DNA of 64,000 nucleotides, taken from positions 3,667,001-3,731,000 of the forward strand of contig CM070877.1 of the NCBI GenBank assembly GCA_036365515.1. Reading direction: 5' to 3'. The notes beneath the pieces are model-generated. The model searched no databases and had not been told where the DNA came from. It saw nothing but the letters and a program-made list of their open reading frames with translations. Each line of letters starts with the position of its first letter. The stretch's first letter is position 1. Of the stretch, positions 23,590-37,489 are shown one piece after another. This stretch comes from Torymus aiolomorphi (Eukaryota > Arthropoda > Insecta > Hymenoptera > Torymidae). Made by a program: the position numbers and the translations under genes.

Positions 23590-23869
23590 ACGGGTAGCCA
23601 GAAAAATTTCGTCTCCATCTGGAAGATATAATAAACCTGCATCATGTTCTATTCTAATTTCTTTTTTCAAATTCAAACATTACAATGACTATTATAATAA
23701 ATTTATTTGAAAATTTTAAAAAATCTTTATTACTTTATTCTAATGCGTATAATTAAAACCTTCGAACCATGTAGTCATACTTTTCTTTTCGATATTATAA
23801 AGTTAATATTAAACTACACAGAGAAATTTTTTTTTTAAATTGTACTATTTTTATAAGAAAATTTACTAT

Positions 23870-24045
23870 TTTCCACAATAGCGTTGGGACATACTTATCA
23901 TATGGGATTTTTACTTTCTAATAGTAATTTTTCTTGTTTTTGTAGCAAATTGAAAAATACTGCGATATTTCGTTTCAAAATCCATAAAAATTACTATTTA
24001 AAAAGTAAAAATCCTTCATAACGAGTGTGTCCCAGCGCTACTGCA
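23870..24045. repeat. Fold-back repeat
   Basis: AGCGTTGGGACATACTT and TTTTTACTTTCTAATAGTA on the left are inverted on the right as TACTATTTAAAAAGTAAAAA and GTGTGTCCCAGCGCTA. Arms are about 60 bp. No ORF. Confidence 0.65.
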
Positions 24046-27000
24046 TAAAATATTAAATTTTCTTAGAAAAAAAGTCAAGTCTACAAGAAGGCTTTTCTCC
24101 AAGTATGAATGGAGTACATACTCTCAACGTAGTAGTAGGGGAATTACAAACTATGAAGAGGGATTCCCTCATTCCATATCCACGCGTTAGTCATCCACGT
24201 GTATTGCAATATTTAATCGTTTCGTCTTGTATCAACAATTGTTATCAACAATTGTTATATTACCTCATTCCATTACCTTTATCTTATCTGGCGGCAATCA
24301 GATCCATCGAAAGTCGACTTTTGATTTGTTTATCACTGACATATACGTACATATGCGTATATCAATACACTGTTATCCCCGAATTTGTGAATGATTCCGT
24401 TGTTGATAATCACTTCCATAAAAGGAAAGTTTTTACTTGTAATAATTAAACGACAGTTATCATAAGAATATATGTACGCAATTAAAATTTATGTTTTGCT
24501 GTTAAAAAATAAACAACATATCTTATATTTATGATTTGTATAGAAAAAAAAGAATTCGTTTATATAATGGAAAAAATACACCCAGAGTTATACTGATAAA
24601 CAAGGAAGTCTTCATTTTATTTTCAGTTTTGTGGTTCTTCTTATTTTCAAAACAAGGAAATAAGTTAGTTTTAGAGAATTATATGTTACATAAAAATACT
24701 ATATTCTGATGTTATGTTAATGGTATATGCGTTGATTCCGCAAGATTTGTCTTACGATTACAGAAAAAAGTGTGAAACGAATTCTTGTGGCTTTTCTTTC
24801 AGATAACTTGCAAATTTAATCGCAAATTAATAATTTTGAAGACTTACGTAAGAAAACATTTATTTCGCTTTTAATGTCATCTTGAAGATAACATTTTTGA
24901 TACGCATAATCGTGAATATTTTCAAGTAGACTTATACAACTGTTAAATACAATTATTTTACACTTCTTGCTGAATTATTACTTTTATTAATTTCAATATC
25001 TTTAGAAGAATTTGCTCTAAACAGAATGTACGAAGGTACACCTTTTAAACTAATTTGAAGACTTAAGAATGACACAAATATTTCCAATCCGAAGTAAGAA
25101 AACAGTCCCTGATTACTTTTTAGAATCTGAGATGTATAGATACGCAAAACTCTTAAAACACTTCACATCTATGTTCTTACGTAAATTACAAATATCGATC
25201 TATCCAACGATAACTATAAATAATACATATTAACAGTCATTATTTCATTTGTGTTAAAAGTTTTGTAATAGAATGTATACTTTAAAAACGATCTTTTCCG
25301 TTTGATAATAAAATACAAAAAGTAACGTTCCCGAAACCATCAAAGAAACCCAAAATATTTCACGCTCCATCCAACTACTTCCCACTTCTTCTAAAATCCG
25401 CATCCGCGAGCACCGTCTACACGCATATCCAGTGGCACGCGTGGCCTCAAGGGTGTGTGCTCTTCTCACTTGCACACAGCAGTGCAGCACCTTGCGCCAC
25501 ACACACACATACAGCGCGAATGAAATTGTACAAAAATGCGAAGATTTACGAGCGCTTTATAGACTACGCGAGCTTCTGGCGCGTTTTATTCAAGGGCCCC
25601 TCGCGCGCGAGCGCTGTAAATAATTCGCGCGAGTGGCTGCCGCCGTAAAAGTCGCCCGTGGCTTTTTTTCTCTCTCTCCTTCTCTCGCGGTAAATCACTC
25701 GCTCGTTGTTAAGTCTCCGCGTTGTCTTCGGCTTCATTTGCAGACGCTTACGTCTCTATTTCTCCGTTTCTTTATGTGCTTGCGCGATATTGTGGATATA
25801 TATATAGTTTAAAATAGAATATAGAAGGTGTATATAGGGATTTTGAAATGTTGGGCAAGGAGAGTCGTGATATGATCGCAGAGAGATACGTATACGGGGT
25901 GCTTTTTCGTATTTTATGTGGAGCGCGAGGTTTCGGCATCATCGCCGTGAGAAGAAGTCGAGCATGTGGTAATGGGGGATCGATGTGTCATGGTGCATGC
26001 GACAGGTTTAAATGCTACTTTTTTATTTAATAAGACAGTAGTCATAGTTAAAATATTGTATTTCGATGTGAAACTGCATCTAAATAAGATTGACCTGAAT
26101 GATAAGAATTTTATTAAAATTAAATTACTACAATTATAAATGTCATAATAAGTTAACACTCCTAATTTGTATCCAAGCATATTAATTATCACAAAAAGAA
26201 TAAAATTTATAATGATTTATGGAAAAAAACTTTGTAATTTTTTGTACAAATTCTAATTTTATCATTTTTTTATTTACTTTACTAGAAAGCCACTCTTACG
26301 TTTTCAAAACGAAAGCAATATCTTTTATTTTTAACCCATTGCATAATTAACACTATCTCCTTGTCATACTGAAACAAGTACGCATCTTTCATCCTTATTT
26401 ACAACATAATGGCATAATAAAGCAGCCAATCATCCAATTCCGAACTCGAAAACCCATCAAACCAGTTTATTGCTTTATCATCCTTGGTATCTCCATAAAT
26501 ACACCAAAAAACACCTTAAACGCTTTTGAAGAAACTCTCCACCTTTAAAGAAGATATCCACCAAAGAGAAAACTGGGTAGCTTGCTAGAAAAACGCAGAG
26601 ACTTTCCCTCAGACAGTTGAGCGGGGTCGATAAATCATTGTTGAAAATCCAGCGCATCGTACGCGGCTTTTACGAGCGTGCGCGTGAAATGCAAAGTAGC
26701 CGGCGGTCGTATATATACGCCCCCGAAATTACGAGGGGACAATTAGCAATTCGCAAGATACGACTTTAAGCTCGACAATACATCGTTGTTTTGATTTGAC
26801 TTTCATATATCAATAAAGAAAATAATTATTTTAGTATTTAAACAATAATGTGCCTAAGTTTTTCTTAGTAATTTATACATAGATTTGTAAAATTATTTAT
26901 CACAACATTTATCTACGTGTTATCTGGATAACAAAATACTACAGTTTTTAAACGGGATTAAATAAAAAGACAGTGATATTACAAGAATATGCTTTTTATT

Positions 27001-28337
27001 AAATTTTTTTTCATTCGTCAGAGGCTAATAGACATCGAGTTCCCGATCAAATCTGACTATGTGGTAAAAATTTACGATCGGTCAGCTGTTCTCGCAGTCT
27101 TTTGCAAATTTCGTTTTTACAATTCGTACCGCTCATTCTAACATTCACAATGTTCACGCATACCATCTCACATAATAAATTTCTTTCTCTCTATCTGACA
27201 TAATTGCATTTCTAAATAGTATTTACGAAGACAGCAGTTAGGTATAAGAAAGTTTAGCAGTTATATATTTTAAACATAATCAATATTCTCATTTACAAAA
27301 TTATTATTATTAGTTAATAGTCACCTAAGATAATCTTCGGACTGTCAAGAATTAACACAGTCACAACAATATTAAGAAACTTCTTCATTTGTAATATTTG
27401 TTAACAACTTTGCTTACGATGCCTGCATCGATCTAATTGATTCCAACGAGACCTTATTGATTGAAAATTCTATTGAATACAACTGTAATATTGTTCGAAA
27501 ATTCGTTGAAACTTTTTTTATTTCTTTTCCTCAGTGTCGATACCCAAACAAGCAAGAAATTACAAATTGACTAATCATTTATTACTTTGAACTTTCCCGT
27601 GAGCAGGACTCATATTCGGTTTTGAAAAAATTTGTGATATGGAAGTTTTTTATCTTTTTGTAGGATAGGACGAGGATAGGATTGCTGCAAAAAACTATAT
27701 ATTTTTTATCTTTTGTCTAAGATAATATTCGGTTTTAAAGATACAACGAAGTATTTATATTACATAATTATATGTTATTGGCTATGAAAACACCGATAGT
27801 AATGCAATAATTGAACAAAAATACTCAAATGAAATTGCAACGCAAATACTCAAATTAGTTTTTAAGAACCGGTCAGATTGACATTTAGAAAAATAACTCG
27901 AAACTCACACATATACCGCAGAATTTCTTGAACTATCTAAAAAAACCAAGATTTTCTATATTGAAAATGTAATTATATAAATTATAATTACACGTTTAAA
28001 TACTAGTAAATTGTTTTCAGCGATTTCTTGCAGCTATTTACATCTCCTTGAAGATTAAACTAGATTGCAATAAAAATAATTTAATACTAATTAGTACTGT
28101 TTTACCTAGAAATCGAGTCCTTTTCACAAGAAAGTTGATATAAAATATGAGTGTCTGCATATTCACATCATAAAATAATAAACATAATAGAATAAAACGT
28201 ATAACTTGACTTTTAGATGACAAAAAACAAAATCTATTTATGTATTTATCGAAAATTATCATGCGCTCTTTTGAATACGTATCTAGTTATCCAAATCGAA
28301 AAATTTAGATACAATTTTCGTTTAATTAAAAATTTAC

Positions 28338-28421
28338 ATATGTGGAGCTCAGAACAAAAATGGGTTAAGTCATATGCTTATACATACAACTTAACCCGTT
28401 TTTTCTTTGAGCTCCTCATAC
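28338..28421. repeat. 84-bp hairpin element, copy 1
   Basis: ATGTGGAGCTCAGAACAAAA and GGGTTAAGT are inverted as ACTTAACCCGTTTTTTCTTTG and GAGCTCCTCAT. Nearly the same hairpin recurs at 31351-31434. Confidence 0.75.
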
Positions 28422-28742
28422 GTATTTAATTATTATCTATAGCAATAGGTAATATACAAATTTGTTTTTTTTTCTTTTGTAACTATATGGAATATTTTTT
28501 TATATACTATCTAAGAACAAACATAAAAAAACTCTACTATAGCTAATCAATTAAAAAAAATCATACGACATTAGAATATTTACATATGATTTCTTTTGAT
28601 TTTCAATCGATTTGGTTGTAAAAATTTGAATCGTTGTCATATGGGTATCAACTTTACAAAACAGTGATTGTTTTTTTTTTAATTCGTGCACCCTTTCTCA
28701 TTTAAACCCTCACAACGGGTGATGATACAACTTCATCTTGGA

Positions 28743-31700
28743 TCAAGATTTTCTCACAAAACCGGTGGTCGGCGGTGGTCCGACGGGTTTTACGGCAATC
28801 GGCGCCGTCGGATCCACACCGTAAACCGGTGAAGTGGGCGAGGTAACGATACTGGGCGAGGCTGAAATCGAAGGAGTCGAGACTCGCTCAATTGATAATG
28901 TTTGCTGAGGCAGTTGGGTGTCGGTCTGAATACCCATGGATCCATAGATTTCCTTTAAAATCATGAGCATGGTATCCTCGGATTCCCTACAGAAATAAGC
29001 AACGTTTATAAATGAAACATACACTTCTGATTGAATATTTTGTTAAATATAAATTATCAAATTTTATCCGAAAAATAAGAAGATTTTTCTTTCTATAAAT
29101 AGATTTATTCGATTAAAAAAATACTCCTAAAATATTAAAAATATACATACCAGTAACAAACATGGCTAGTCAGTGCAAAGAGATATTCGTTGATATACTC
29201 CAGAGGCGCTTCTTGAAGAACGTAATCGATTCTCCGGCCCCCGTTCAGCTTTCCAATTTTTAAGTCAACATCGGCCTCGTCATTGGCCGGCTGCGGCCGC
29301 AACTGCTCGGTCGGAGGATTATTCAACTGTTCCTCCACGACCTTCTCAATTTCCTGCTCTAAAGTTTGATTATCTTGCTTGTGGAACATCGCCAGTTGGT
29401 AAACAGAATTCCAAGTGCTCCGCACTGACTCCAGTAATCTCTGTTTCAAGTCCGCTCCTACGCGTGCCATTGTTTCTTTTAATTCTGAAAGAACGCGAGG
29501 AAAGTTTATTTTAGTAATTTTTATGCTAAAGATAAAATTACTGAGTCAATAATATTAACGTTCCCTAGCGGAAATCGCTTCTGTAAAAAACTGTAAAAAA
29601 ATGTAAAAAAACTGTAAAAAAATGTAAAAAACTGTAAATAACTGTAAATAACTGTTTGAATTGAGACAGTAATAACAGTTATTTACAGTTATTTACAGAT
29701 ATTTACAGTTATTTACAGTTATTTACAGTTATTTACAATTTTTTACAGCTTTTAAAAAATGATACTGCAGAAATGAAGATACTGATAAAAGTTATTAACA
29801 GTTATTAACAGTTTTTTACAGCTATTTACAGTTATTTACAGATATTTACAGTTATACACAGTAAATTTTTTTCGCTATAATGACAACTTTATTTTTTATC
29901 AATAAAACTGTAAATAACTATAAATAACCGTAAAATACTGTAAATATCTGTAAATAACTGTAAAAAACCGTAAATAACTGTTGATAACTTTTATCAGTAT
30001 ATTCATTTCTACAGTTATTATTTTACAAAACTGTAATTACTGTAAAAAAATGTAAATAACTGTAAATAACTGTAAATATCTGTAAATAACTGTAAATAAC
30101 AGTTATTACTGTCTCAATTCAAACAGTTATAGTTACTTACAGTTATTAACAGTTTTTTACAGTTTTTTACAGTTATTTATAGTTATTAACATTTTTTATT
30201 TCTGCTAGGGTTGTCTGAAAATAATCGTAAATGTGCAAAATGTAAATATTAATTGCTTATTTAAGAAATGATTTTATTATGAGTTAAGTATTATATTTTT
30301 TATAAAATATTATAATAACATAGAATTTATAACAAAAATTTTCAACAATATTTCGAGAATAAGTAGTAACTAACTGTGTCAACGTCAAACGTCAACCTAC
30401 CCAAGTGCATTCGCTTCCTGCCCTTATGATGAGGAATCAGCTTAGGCCTGTACTTGTGTGCCTCGGGCGTGATGAGAGACTCGACCCGATAGGCCACCGG
30501 ATCGAACGGATGGAAGATGTTGAAGAACGCCGGACAAGTGGGCAGCATGAAGTCCTCGCCAAGGTTATCGATGCCACGCACCGTCACGAACATGCCGATG
30601 GGGCTGCCCAGGGCGAAAAAGGCCCGAGGGTGGAATGCCAGCTGCGGATAGTTGATGAAGGGTTGGCCGGTGCCCGCGGTGCCCATCACGTAGTTCACCT
30701 TCTTGCTGAGTTTACGCTTGAGGACAGGGGCGGCGAGGGGCTTGATACCTGACGCGTCGTCGCTCTGGAATAGAATATAGATTTTACTGAAATTTCCTTG
30801 GTAATTTACGTTTTTGTTATATGGATAAACTTAAATTTAAAGTCATTTCGTATATGTCTGTATTGTGGTATGTAAATTTTATGTTTAAATGATTCGTCGC
30901 GGACAATGTGTGAGCATTTTCTACTAGTAAGGCTTGAATAATAATTTTTTCGATACAGTGTGCGTAAAATGCGATTTTACACATTTTGTAAATTTTTAAA
31001 ATCGCTTTTACGCCCCCTGTATCGAAAAATATCGTTCGATACACGTGCGAAAGATGATTCTACACTAGTGTGATTGTCACATCTGCTTCGCTCGGGCGAC
31101 AAACCTTACTCTCATGCTAGAATTAGCACTTTCGCACTTGTATCGAAATGTACTATTTTATTTGTTTATCAAATTTATATTATCCTGTTGAATAACAAAA
31201 TAATTAGCTAGCATATTAACTTTAGAAAACCATTCAAAAATTTTTGATAGAAAATTCGCATGGATCATGGGCATCGAATGTCGACTTGCCGGGAAGAAAT
31301 TCACGATATATACGAATCGTAAAAATAAAAAGTAAAATGTGTTTTTACTATATGTGGGGCTCAGAGCAAAAATGGGTTAAGTTCTATGCTTAGACACACA
31401 ACTTAACCCGTTTTTGCTCTGAGCTCCTCATATAACAAACTGTAAATTAACTATTATTTAAATAATAAAATCAACTGCGCACATTGGTCTCCTCTTCGGT
31501 CTCTCCATTTTCCTTCGCTTCCTCTTCGGGCGGCTTCTGATGACACAGTAAATCGAACACGATCAAACTTCCCAATGAATGCCCTCCCAAGTAGACGTTT
31601 CCTTCGAACTCGGGATTCCTCGTTTTGAACAACGAGTACAGACGATTCATCTCATTGCCCACAGTTTGCATAATCGTCTCGCAGTATATCGGGCTTGTGT

Positions 31701-34700
31701 AGAACAGTATGTCCAAGAGAGTGTCGTTGGTGAAGTGACGAAGTTTCGGGATGCTTTCGAGAGTGATGACCTGGAGCTTCTTGTCGATGCCCGAGTGAAG
31801 GGTTGCGTGCCAGGATATCGGTAGTACCTCGATACGGTTCACGATGCCATGTTCGCTGGAAGTGCGATAGTGGGACTGAACAAGTTGCAAGGATATACTA
31901 CGGAATTCGTCAACTGTGGAAAAATAAAGTAATTTAATTGATTGCCAATTATGTATCGATATGATTTATAAATAAACATTTTTTAATTTAATATGCTCAT
32001 TCTATCTATTGCGAATAATAGTTGCATAAATACTTTATCTTTAGCATTTCAAATAAAATATAAAAAAGCTCACCAACTTCCTCGACGCTGCGGAACTTGA
32101 GATCGCAGACGCTGCCGATGCCGTGAACGAGGAACAGGAGATGATCGACCCTCTCGGGCTCGCCGTCGTCGATGTTGAACTCATCCATGCCGCGCTTGAC
32201 GACGCGGGGCCTATTCGTGCTACCCTGCAAATACGCATTGTCCTCTGAACCCTGCGTGTCGCATCAGGATTGCAAAAGAACCATGCGTGGTCATTGTTCT
32301 TTGGTTATGTGCCAGAAAAAATAATAAAAAGCAAAACTAGCTAGACCACTCACGAGTGGATTCGAATTGTTGCTCGTGGATCGATAACATGAGAATAGAT
32401 CGCTAATGTTTTATGTACGATGTCCAATTAAGAACTTTTTGTCAAGAATTGAATTGAATTTTTATATAAAATAAAGTGTTCTTAATCGTTTCTATAGTGA
32501 TTTTTTGAAAATAAAAACATAATATCGGTGCTACAAATAATAACAAAAAGCAAACGCAACAATATTGTACAAGGCGCTTGAAAATACAGCAAAAAGTGAA
32601 CAACCACATAAGTTAATTCATAAGATTTACGTACAAAAAGCTTAGTTAACTTATAAAACGCTCTAAAGTACACGGCGAAACCTCTTTGTACGCATCTAAA
32701 CCTCTGCAAATCGTTCTCCAATCAACAGCGAAATCAATCAATCAATGACAGCTTCTGCTGGAGATTAGTGAGAAAAGCAAATTTACCGTATTATTTCCCC
32801 AGGTAGCGGCCATCTCCGGCGTGGTGGCCTGCAAGTAGTGCACCTGCACGGTCGAACTGTGGAAGATGATGTACTCGCCATTGTTGAGGTCGACCCGCCT
32901 GTTCCAGTTGTTGGTTATGCAGGCCTGTTTGAACTCCTCTTCAAGGCGAGCGGCAACGCCTTCCTCGTAGGGCGTGTAGCGAGATTCCGCGGGACCCTTG
33001 TAGAACCAGGAGCAGCGACGGACTTCTGTGACGGGGCCGGTCCAGTAGACTGGAGAACGTTGACGCCTGGATGTAGAGAAAATGAATTAGTATCTGGTTC
33101 TGATTACTTTGAGAGAAATCTTGTGACTTACTCTTTTTTACGTAAACATTGTGTTATAAGTTATCGATCTTTTGACTGAGAAAAATAACAAATTTCAATG
33201 GTAACAGCGGAATTCAATTTCAAATTATGTGTTTTTGACAATTTTTTAAACTTTAAATACTTTCAAATAAAAACGAGTTTTTATTAAAATAAAAATAAAA
33301 ATAAACCAATCTAATTGACATATAATTAGCGTCTAACATAAAAACAAATTTTCTTTTTGGAAGATTTTGAAATTAAATTTCAATAACCACTTTAATAAAG
33401 AATATTTGTCAACTATTTTGTGTATATTTATTTAATAATGGTTTTTAATATAATAACACTATCTATGTAACATTACACACAATTACGCCATAAATTGGCG
33501 CAACGTTTTATCATCTTACCGTAAAATTTCGACATCGTATCTGCCACCGTCGGTGGCGACCTTCGTCTCCGGGCTAATCTCGTTCGAGTTGTGCACGTCC
33601 TCGAGGTAGAGGCTGTCGTGCATCGAGAACGGAATCCATAGCGTCTTGGATTCCACCTCGTGGCGATAGAACCAGTGGTGGTAAACCGGGCGGTACTGCA
33701 TTTGTCTTTCTGAAAGACCCGACGCCTGAAATATAAGCGATTACCATTAAAGTTTACGAGCTATTTGTGCGTATTTGTACGCGAAACTGCGGGGGTATTG
33801 GGCTTCGAACGTGATTGATTTTCCAATTTTAGATCGGCGCTATATTGAGAGCGGCCGGACGTGAGATAACTCTATTTAGCTTACTATCGAGTTTCTGGAG
33901 AAGAAGATGGCTGGTTGGTATTGGTTTTATTGGAATTTGAAAAATTGTTTCAAGATTTTTCTATTCTAGAAGTTGCGTAAATTATAATAATTTCATACTT
34001 TTAGATTGCATTACGTTTATTTGAGCGATTTCTCATCTATAAATAGTTTCATCTTCACCAATACTGATGATACTTGTATAGATTTAAATCAATTTCCACA
34101 AATTATAGATAAAAAAGTACATAACTGGTCTCGCCATAAATATATAGAAATTAAACTAGTTTTTCATAATTATTTGCACATATTCAAGTTATCCAATGGA
34201 CTTTTATGTTTAATATTTTATTTCTACTGATAATTACATAAATTAATGTATGTCAATCCTTTGCAAAGAATTTCTTAAAATCATTATTACTCACTAAAGA
34301 GTCAATAAAATACCAACTAAAATTATTCTTTCAGTTCTTATTCTTTTCTCCTCTTTCTGTGATCCTGTCGAAACTATAAACTTTTGAGTCCAAAATTAAC
34401 TAAATTGTGAGCACTTCATTAATTGCCTTAACATTTCGAATGCCTCTTCGAAAGCACTTACTAAATTCTGTAAACTCGGTGGTACGGTCTCGTGCGTGCG
34501 GATCGTCAGCGGGTTGACGGACATCTGCACGGGGCTGAGAGTCGCCGATCCGGTCGGTTCTGGCACGACATTGAAGCTGTCTAGCTGAAAACTTGGACTG
34601 TGATCAAGACTACTGCTGCTCGTGACGAACGGAGCTGGGGCCGCGCTCGTCGCCGGCGTCGAGGGGAACGACTGCGAGGTACCGGCGAACTGCGAGGGGT

Positions 34701-37458
34701 TGAAGAACGTCGGCGGTGCCGGCTGTTGCTGCTGTTCTTGCTGTTGCTGCTGCTGCTGCTGTTGATGATGATGCTGATGTTGCTGTACGAGAGAGCCGTA
34801 TATTGGGTTCAAGACCGTTGGCTGTGGGTGGAATTGGAATTTTCATAGAATTAGGTTTTTTTACACGGTTTTATGTAAATTGGAATACTGAATGAATTGT
34901 GATAGATAATACAGTCTATGCGTGCAAGTAGTTCAACGTATGCGTAAATTGTTAAAAAAGTTAATTTGTTTTTTTTTAGAACAAAATATTTTATGTTATA
35001 AAATTACGTCTTTCATTTAAAATAAATTTTGATAAAACATTTACAAATATATACTTTTCAGTCACAGATTATTATCGTAATAGTTAAAATACCAAGTTAC
35101 CAGTAAACTAAAGTTGTCGAACATTGAATAATAAACTTCTTAAGATATAAAAAAACTTTTCTTTCCATTCAAAGTTCTGCGTATAACCAATCTACTACTC
35201 ATAATATTCGCTAATTCTTATACTGAGAGAAATGTTGTAACAAAATTTACTATAAATGTAAGAGAAATTACTATATTCTATAGAAACTTTTGGACAGGCT
35301 TGAATTATCATAAAATTTACTACAATCTATAGTAAAAATTACTATATATACATAGTAAAAATTACTCAAAACATAGGAGTTTTTACTATAAATTGTAGTA
35401 AATGTTATGATAATTTGAGTATGTCCCACGGTTACTATAAATGTAGTAATTTTTCCTAAACCATTTTTCTTCATGTGTTTGATCCTTTATACCTGTGTCT
35501 GCGTATTGGATCCCCAGATCGACTGTGGCATCAGGTCGACATTATCACTCGACTCTGGTCCAGCCTTGGGCAATTCCGACGCCGCGTGCTGGGGTGGTCT
35601 GTTGGCGCCCACATTCAGCAGCTGCGACCCGGCGAAGACCGTCGAGCTATCCGCATAATTCCTCGGCGGCGTGGCCTGCACGAATGAGAAGGGATCACTG
35701 ACAGCCTGCGGATGGGACTGGAACGATGGATTATAAAAGCTAGGTACGCTGTGGTTGCTCGCGGGTGGATTAACGAAGAAAGTCGTCGCCGAAGGTACGG
35801 TGAAGGAGTCCAAGCTCTGGGGCTGTTGCTGGGCCTCGGGTATAGTCTCCGATGTGACGTCGAACTTGGTGTCAACGGGGATGAGGTTGTCCGAGTTACC
35901 GCTCGCGTTGAGGTCGATCTCGGTGAGCTCTTCGGCGTTGACAACGGGCTCGGGTTTCGGGATACCAGCGGTTATGTTGGCGACCTCGGCGGAGAGCTCG
36001 GACTTCACCGACTGCGTGTCCTCGTTCTGCTCGGCGGCGATGAGGTTCTCGAGCTTCTCCGACACCTGCGCCGCGGATATCGGCGTGAAGGTCTTGTCGT
36101 CAGCGCTCGCTACGACGGCACCCTCCTTAATTGCCTCCAACTGACCACCACCTATTGACCCAAATGCGCTGTTTATCCCAGCCGCAGCTTCCTGCTGCTG
36201 CTGTTGCTGCCGGTACGCGTGGAACCCGGAGAAGGCTACGTCCGCCGGTGTGTTTTGCGGAGTAGCGGGTTCGGGCAGCCTCGACGGGATCACCTGGGGT
36301 GCGCTGATGAAGGAACCGTGGTGGTTCGCCGGTGGCGGGGCGCCGAAGCTGATGCTAGCCGATGGGTTGCACGACAGGCCGACGGGGCTGCTGCGGAAGG
36401 AGCTGTGCAGCGAGCTGCCTTGGGAGGAAGGTGGCCCGCTGGCGATGGGTGCGGATGGGCTCTGAGGCTCGCGGGGCGTCAGATGCGGTGTCTGGGGATA
36501 CTGGGGAACTGCTGATGGATTGAAGAAGCTCGGAGGTGGACCGGCGGTTGACGGTTGGGATGGGAAGGTGGAGAGAGGGGGCGGCTGGATGTGAGCTGTG
36601 GGGGTTGATTTTAGGTCCGGTGGAGGCGCGTACTTCAGGCGGCGTTGGTTGCCCAGACGGTACGAGCCCGATGCTGCACCTGTGGAGTAAAATATTTAGT
36701 TAGAGATGATATTTTGGAAAAGTATGATGATTTAATTGAGATTTTATTGATTTTTAGTCTTCTTTAATTTATCAGATGAAAAAATGTATTAAGGTGTCAA
36801 GTTTTCAAAAAAATTTTCTGTCCTCCGGCCGGAAAACGCCAACTTTCCAGCCGCTGCGCGAAACGAAGTTGCCGCTTTCCGGCGTCGTCGAGCAGAAAAA
36901 TAGTATACACACCTTGGCCAGTAAAAAAGAAAGGATGTAATTGTCGGCCGAGGCGAAGCCGAGGTTGACAAACATGTGATCTGAGACATTTCTTATTTTA
37001 CTGGCCTAGGTATGTAATATACTATTGTAGATTTCACTTTCTACATCCAAATGATCATATTCTTTTCTTATACAATTTTTTTTTCATCGATCATAGTAAT
37101 GTTCCGTTAACCAGTATTCATATACAATTTTTATGATTAATGAATTTAAAGTTCCTCACAAAATTGATGGAAAATATCTAGAAATCATAAATCAATTAAT
37201 AAGAGGTTTCGAGGATAACAGTTTTGTTCGATATTTCGACTTTCATTATCGTTACTATGAAAAATAAAAAAAAGACATAATTTACCTCCACTGGGTGGCA
37301 CAGCAGGCGGCGGCTGTGTCGGTAGCGGTTGCTGCGGTGGCGGCTGAGGAAGCAGCGGCGGCGCCGGCGCGCCGGCATTAAAGTCACCTACGCCCTGGTA
37401 GGGGTTCGGTGGAGCTCCAATGCCACCGTAACCCTGTGGCGATCCATATACCTGACTA

Positions 37459-37489
<31 letters not shown>

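Larger units (their letters stand above)
23640..28742. other. Gene-poor interval between the peptide cluster and the SEC23IP-type gene
   Basis: No supportable coding gene in about 5 kb. Contains a fold-back at 23870-24045, a short CAACAATTGTTAT tandem pair at about 24230-24262, a CpG-dense island at 25390-25680, and a hairpin at 28338-28421. The 114-codon ORF at 24105 has no recognised domain. Part of the right end may be 3' UTR of the minus-strand gene. Confidence 0.45.

Noticed and set aside
24105..24449. 114-codon ORF with hydrophobic stretches
   Set aside because: No recognisable family, no convincing promoter or poly(A) context, and interrupted by a CAACAATTGTTAT tandem duplication. Possible but not supportable.
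34600..36515. Plus-strand ORFs over 34.6-36.5 kb
   Set aside because: They are antisense shadows of the polyQ and proline-rich exons of the SEC23IP-type gene.
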